From: Eutypa lata | Taxonomy: Eukaryota > Ascomycota > Sordariomycetes > Xylariales > Diatrypaceae | NCBI GenBank assembly: GCA_022661535.1 | Contig: JAKULF010000007.1 | Location: forward strand, 1,922,001-1,986,000 | DNA length: 64,000 nucleotides | Direction: 5' to 3' | Shown here: positions 59,119 through 64,000 of the stretch, piece after piece | How positions within the stretch are numbered: position 1 is the first letter of the stretch | Layout of the letters: each line of letters opens with the position of its first letter | Notes under the pieces: generated by a model | Databases searched by the model: none | The model's input: the letters and a program-made list of their open reading frames with translations, nothing else | Told to the model about the DNA's origin: nothing | Made by a program: the position numbers and the translations under genes

Positions 59119-62048
59119 ATGGCCAGTCTTCTGTTCATGGCTGTAACCGCCTCGGCGGCGGCAATATTCCCTAGGGATTATCCATCTGACGATGCGCTCG
59201 CTGCTTGCCCGGGTTACAAGGCTTCGAATGTCGAGAGCACCGCCACCGGCCTGACAGCAGACCTATCGCTTGCTGGTGAAGCCTGTGACGTCTATGGCAC
59301 CGATCTTAAGAACCTAGTCCTGGAGGTCTCGTACGATACTGGTGAGCTTAAGCTTCCGAAGACGACACGAAACCGTCCCGTCTCCTATCTATCTAACTAG
59401 TTCCGAACTAACTCTGAATTAGACACGCGACTCCACGTGAAAATTCAGGATGCCGAGAACACTGTTTACCAGATTCCAGAGTCCGTCTTCCCGCGCCCCA
59501 GCGGTCCCAGCTACCAAACGCAACCACCGGCTCTGAAGTTCGATTATGTGGAGGAGCCTTTCTCGTTCACTGTATCTCGGTCCGAGACGGGAGAAGTGCT
59601 CTTTGACACATCGGCTGCCAGCCTGGTATTCGAGTCCCAGTATCTGCGGTTGAGGACGAAACTCCCAGAGGATCCGTACCTGTACGGACTTGGAGAGCAC
59701 TCAGACCCGTTCAGACTGAACACGACCGATTACATCCGCACGCTTTGGTCGCAAGACTCGTGGGGTGTTCCCGAGGGTGCTAACCTGTACGGTAACCACC
59801 CGGTTTACTACGAGCAGCGCGCTTCGGGCACCCACGGCGTCCTGTTTCTCAACTCAAACGGTATGGATATCATGCTCAACAATACAGAAGAGTCAGGCCA
59901 GTATCTAGAGTATAACACTCTTGGCGGTGTCCTTGATTTCTACTTCGTAGCTGGCCCAAGCCCGGTCGAAGTCGCGCAGCAATATGCCGAGGTCGCAGGT
60001 CTCCCTACTCTCATGCCCTACTGGGGACTCGGGTTGCATAACTGCCGATACGGCTATCAAGACGCCTTCGATGTGGCTGAAGTCGTTTACAACTACAGCC
60101 AAGCGAGCATTCCTCTTGAGACAATGTGGACGGATATCGACTATATGGACAGACGACGGGTAAGCTACCAAAACGATTACTGAATACTACTTAGTTTACT
60201 CACATATGACAGGTCTTCTCGCTCGACCCGGAGAGATATCCTCTTCACATGATGCGCGGACTTGTCGACCATTTACACGCGGCAGATCAGCACTATGTTG
60301 TTATGGTTGACCCAGCCGTCGCCTACCAAGACTACGCACCTTTCCACCGTGGTGTGGAGGACGACATCTTCCTGCTCAGGGCGAACGGGTCCGTATGGAA
60401 GGGCGTCGTCTGGCCAGGCGTGACCGCGTTCCCCGACTGGTTCTCCGCCAACATCAGCCAGTACTGGAACAACGAGTTCAACGAGTTCTTCTCCGCAGAC
60501 ACCGGCGTCGACATCGACGCCCTCTGGATTGACATGAACGAGCCCAGCAGCTTCCCCTGCTTCTTCCCCTGCGACAACCCCGACGAGTCCGCGATCGGTT
60601 ATCCGCCGGAAGCCCCGGCCGTTAGGAGCCCCCCTAGAGCTTTACCCGGCTTCCCCTGCGATTTCCAGCCCGAGGGCACAGACTGCGAGCGCACCGAGAC
60701 GCGATCGCTAGAGGTCCGAGATAGCTCTCCTAAGCCGTTATCGACCAGCCACCTGCTGCTCAAGAACCGACAGTCGGAAGGACAGCAGCTAGGCCTTCCC
60801 GGTCGTGATCTTCTGTTCCCGAAGTATTCCATCCACAACAAGGCGGCGTACCAAGACGACTGGAACGCGGACAAGGGCGGCATAAGCAACAAGACCGTGA
60901 ACACGGATCTGATCCACCAGAACGGCCTGACAATGTACGACACCCACAACCTGTACGGATCGATGATGTCAGTTCAATCCTACGAAGCGATGCTGCAGCG
61001 CCGACCCGGCTTGCGGCCCATGATCATCACGCGCTCTACGTTCGCCGGAGCCGGGACCAAGGTCGGCCACTGGCTCGGGGACAACCTGTCGACCTGGGAC
61101 CAGTACCGGCTCAACATCCGCAGCGCGCTCGCGTTCTCGGCCATCTACCAGATCCCGACGGTCGGGGCCGACATCTGCGGGTTCGCGCAGAACACGACGG
61201 AGCAGCTGTGCGCGCGCTGGGCCATGCTCGGCGCCTTCGTGCCCTTCTACCGCAACCACAACGAGTACGGCGCGGAGCCGCAGGAGTTCTACCGCTGGCA
61301 GGTCGTGGCCGAGGCCGCGCGCAAGGCCATCGACATCCGCTACCGCCTGCTCGACTACATCTACACGGCCCTGCACAAGCAGTCGGTCGACGGCACCCCG
61401 TCCATCAACCCCCTCTTCTACCTGTACCCGGAGGACAAGAACACCTGGGACCAGGCCCTCGAGTACTTCTACGGCCCGGCCCTGCTCGTCGCCCCCGTGA
61501 CCGAGGAGAACGCCACGAGCGTCGACGTGTACCTGCCCGACGACGTCTTCTACGACTTCCACACCTACGCGCGCGTCGGCGGCACCGACGAGGAGGGCGC
61601 GAGCACCACCATCACGGTCGAGGACCAGGGGCTCACGGACATCCCGCTGTTCCTGCGCGGCGGCGTGATCGTGCCCCTGCGCACCAAGTCCGGCATGACG
61701 ACCACGGAGGTGCGGGCGCAGGACTTCGAGCTCCTCGTCCCGCTCGGCAGGGACGGCAAGGCCGCCGGCGAGCTGTACCTCGACGACGGCGTCAGCATCG
61801 AGCAGGCTTCCGGGACCACGGACGTCCAGTTCGCGTTCGCCGACGGCGTCCTGACGGTCGACGGCGCCTTCGGCTACGAGACCGGGGCGAAGATCACCAA
61901 GGTCACGTTCCTCGGCCTCGCTAAAAAGGCAGTAGAGCTGAAGGTCCAGGGCGAGGTTGTCGATGCTACGGTCGATGCTGATATTGAGACGGTTAGTGTC
62001 GTTGTGGACAGGGCGTTGACTGGGGGCTTCACGGTTGAGGTCGTGTAG
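59119..62048 (+). CDS. Secreted alpha-glucosidase, glycoside hydrolase family 31 (3 exons)
   Basis: Retaining exo-acting alpha-glucosidase that releases glucose from maltose, oligosaccharides and starch ends. Exons 59119-59341, 59423-60159 and 60213-62048 close in phase to 931 residues. A short signal peptide (about [15 protein letters not shown]) is followed by IFPRD, possibly a Kex2-like basic site. Family landmarks: [13 protein letters not shown] and [10 protein letters not shown] in the N-domain, [13 protein letters not shown] at the second splice junction, the nucleophile Asp in [10 protein letters not shown] (~426), the likely acid/base Asp in [14 protein letters not shown] (~608) and [15 protein letters not shown] after it. 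Several N-glycosylation sequons (NTT, NNT, NYS, NIS) fit secretion. The ATG at 59119 is the first in this frame, as the open frame to 59050 has no earlier ATG. G+C rises sharply in the last third. Confidence 0.95.
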
Positions 62049-64000
62049 ACAAACTGGATGATGATGGTTAACGAAGATGTATAAAAAGTTTTAAAAATAT
62101 TCGCCTAGCTTGTAATAAAATGCTAGGTAGATTGTAGTGATTAATAGCTAAACACTAAAATATATTATAGATCCGATGTGTTGAGGGGTTCCAGTATCTC
62201 CATATTCTTCCCATGGAAAACTAGAAGTTGACCTAGAACACCTTAAAATCGGAATAATCATAGGCTTATATTCAAATAAGTAGGCATTACTGGAATCCAA
62301 ATCTTTTAAGTGTATCATTCAATAATTTGGCAATGACCTGGCCGCAGACAGTCGCGCCATAAACCAATTACTTACAAACTCTTGGGATTTTTCTATCACA
62401 ACGTTTGGGTGGATAAACGGGGTATGCACAAGTCACCAACACATTGAGACTTCCATATTCTACGAGGCTAGTTACTTAACGTGTTTGTGCAAAATCCCAT
62501 CCAATGTTCTCTGTGGCCTATTATCTATTACAGTGTGATATTAGGATGATTTATTGTACGTGTCCCACAGGTTTTGTTCTGATTATATTTATATAACGAA
62601 AATGCTATTATTCTTAGCCAGAGGGTGGTTCGAGAGCTACTCTGTTGTAGGTACACATAGCTCGGTCCGCAGTGCCTTCCCAAGGTAGGTAGTGGCCGCC
62701 GATTTGCCTATTCTCTACCTCAATAACATCATTCGAGTTATTAAGTCATCTAGAGGTCATCGACCCCTTGGGCACTCCTCGGAGAATTCATATATATGTG
62801 GACAAAGGCATGCATGACTCAAGCCTCTGTTACAGACCTCCATTAGCAGCAGGTTGAATGGGCTCTCTCAGATGCGCTTGAACCTTCAAAATTTATATTA
62901 GTCTAATAGGAGGCAGTTCATGGACCTATATCGTACATTTTTCAAGTGTTACTACCTTTCATTTTGGTAACCTTGTCAGAGCAAACTTCTCTAGCTCTGT
63001 TAAACAATTAGAACTAAGAACGCTATTACGGTGGCTCTCTTGCATGGCTTTATGAAGGTTTCTGGTGTGGTTAAATAATTATGATGCATATCAATTAAAG
63101 GATTTCCACCAGACATTCATACAATAATTCAGAAGAGGCACTCTGTCCATGAAGACAGTCTGTGAGTGAAGTGAACACGGTAGATATATGTGTGACAGGG
63201 TGGCACAGCTCTGTACGCGCAGTACAGCTCACTGGCTTTGTGCAAAAGGTTCCTCGCCCCAAATTACCTATCAGACTCAAGGTTACCTAACTTAGGTAGC
63301 TTGTCAATTTATGTATTAATTCACATCAAGTTCGCAAACAAACGGAAAGTAGATAATCCTGAACCCCCCGGAATCAGTCTTTGGAGTAAAGGAACAATAC
63401 GTTCAAGGTCCTCGAATTTAAACAAATATAGCACTTTTAGCTTTTGGACGTGGTGAAGTTGTTCACAGCCTAATTTAATCTTCCAGCGTCAAAATACACA
63501 GGTAAGTTATCAACGTTATTTCAAACATTCCAGGCCACGTTAAGTAGTAAGAACCCGGGGGTCTGCAACACCATCAGGGGTATCACAAACCTACCCCATG
63601 GGTAACGTACGTAGTACAGAGTACTTATGACCTAACTAATCTGTCAACATATGGAGTCATATCCAGGCCAAGTTTGGATTTGTAATACGGTTTAGGTTAG
63701 GAAATCTTTGGTTAAATACAGCGAAATAGTTACCTTGTCGTCCAGGGCGCTGTAATCATTCCTCCGGGCCCCACGCCCGGACACCAGGAGACAAGACATC
63801 CATTTTTATACGTACACCATATCCCTATCACTAACACAAAAGAATAGTGGTCACTACCTGTCTAAGTCACCAAATAACTGAATAACCAGGTAGCTGGGCA
63901 AGATAAGCGACAGTGTCAAGGGCCATAAAATACTACCAACACGATCAATGGTTCTTCTATCAGCATACCTTCCGGCCCTACATTTAGAACAAACAAGTTT
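62049..64000. other. Downstream flank, no gene seen
   Basis: About 1.95 kb after the alpha-glucosidase stop to the window end. It is AT-rich, especially 62060-62600 and 62880-63330, with TAAAAAATAT- and AATAAA-like 3'-end words near 62085-62120. Open frames are under 75 codons without features. A gene may begin beyond the window. Confidence 0.5.

Noticed and set aside
61208..61924. 238-codon Arg-rich frame in the alpha-glucosidase
   Set aside because: Out-of-frame shadow in a GC-rich coding block; the GH31 frame carries the catalytic motifs.

Overview
The window looks like nuclear DNA of a filamentous ascomycete (Pezizomycotina). Genes are interrupted by short introns (mostly 50-200 nt) with GT donors, AG acceptors and internal CTAAC-type branch sites. 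The families present are typical of moulds: DHA1, DHA2 and sugar MFS transporters, a proteinase-K-type subtilase, a GH31 alpha-glucosidase, a DNMT5 methyltransferase and a fungal patatin-like protein. I cannot name the class or genus. I reassembled exons by hand; in every spliced gene below the reading phase closes exactly, apart from one in-frame TAG in the DNMT5 gene.

Layout: (1) 114-1958 (-), DHA1/QDR-type multidrug transporter. (2) 4896-6274 (-), 2H phosphoesterase-like protein with two HxT motifs. (3) 9163-16934 (+), a very large DNMT5-type cytosine methyltransferase/SNF2 ATPase with one intron and one in-frame TAG between its methyltransferase and ATPase halves; a 35-36 bp GC-rich tandem repeat lies just upstream. 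(4) 17622-18641 (-), ureidoglycolate lyase with low-complexity insertions. (5) 20400-21365 (+), proline-rich protein of unknown function. (6) 22369-24430 (+), DHA2-type MFS transporter. (7) 25379-27048 (-), secreted subtilisin-like protease. (8) 30894-33025 (-), patatin-like protein whose nucleophile serine is replaced by glycine. (9) 35856-36335 (-), weakly supported hypothetical protein. (10) 40176-42050 (+), MFS sugar transporter. (11) 43916-46928 (+), C2H2 zinc-finger protein with an N-terminal caspase-like domain that has lost both catalytic residues and a C-terminal Arg-Asp/Arg-Glu repeat. (12) 48369-54069 (-), a 1704-residue fusion of an IDO/PrnB-like haem domain, a P450-reductase-like FAD/NAD(P)H module, a cytochrome b5 domain and a long unassigned C-terminal region. 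(13) 59119-62048 (+), secreted GH31 alpha-glucosidase.

Gene density is low (about 13 genes in 64 kb), with 1-5 kb spacers that show no coding signal but contain simple repeats and recurrent TACCTA/TAGGTA words. I see no tRNA, rRNA, CRISPR array, intact transposon or biosynthetic gene cluster. The genes read as independent units: drug and sugar transport, extracellular protein and starch/maltose breakdown, purine-nitrogen recovery, and DNA methylation.

The strongest candidate for an undescribed system is gene 12, which looks like a self-sufficient haem oxygenase. It resembles self-sufficient P450s in carrying its own reductase, but is built on the indoleamine-dioxygenase fold with cytochrome b5 where an FMN domain would be expected. 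Next are the broken or recoded DNMT5 reading frame and the dead-caspase/zinc-finger fusion.
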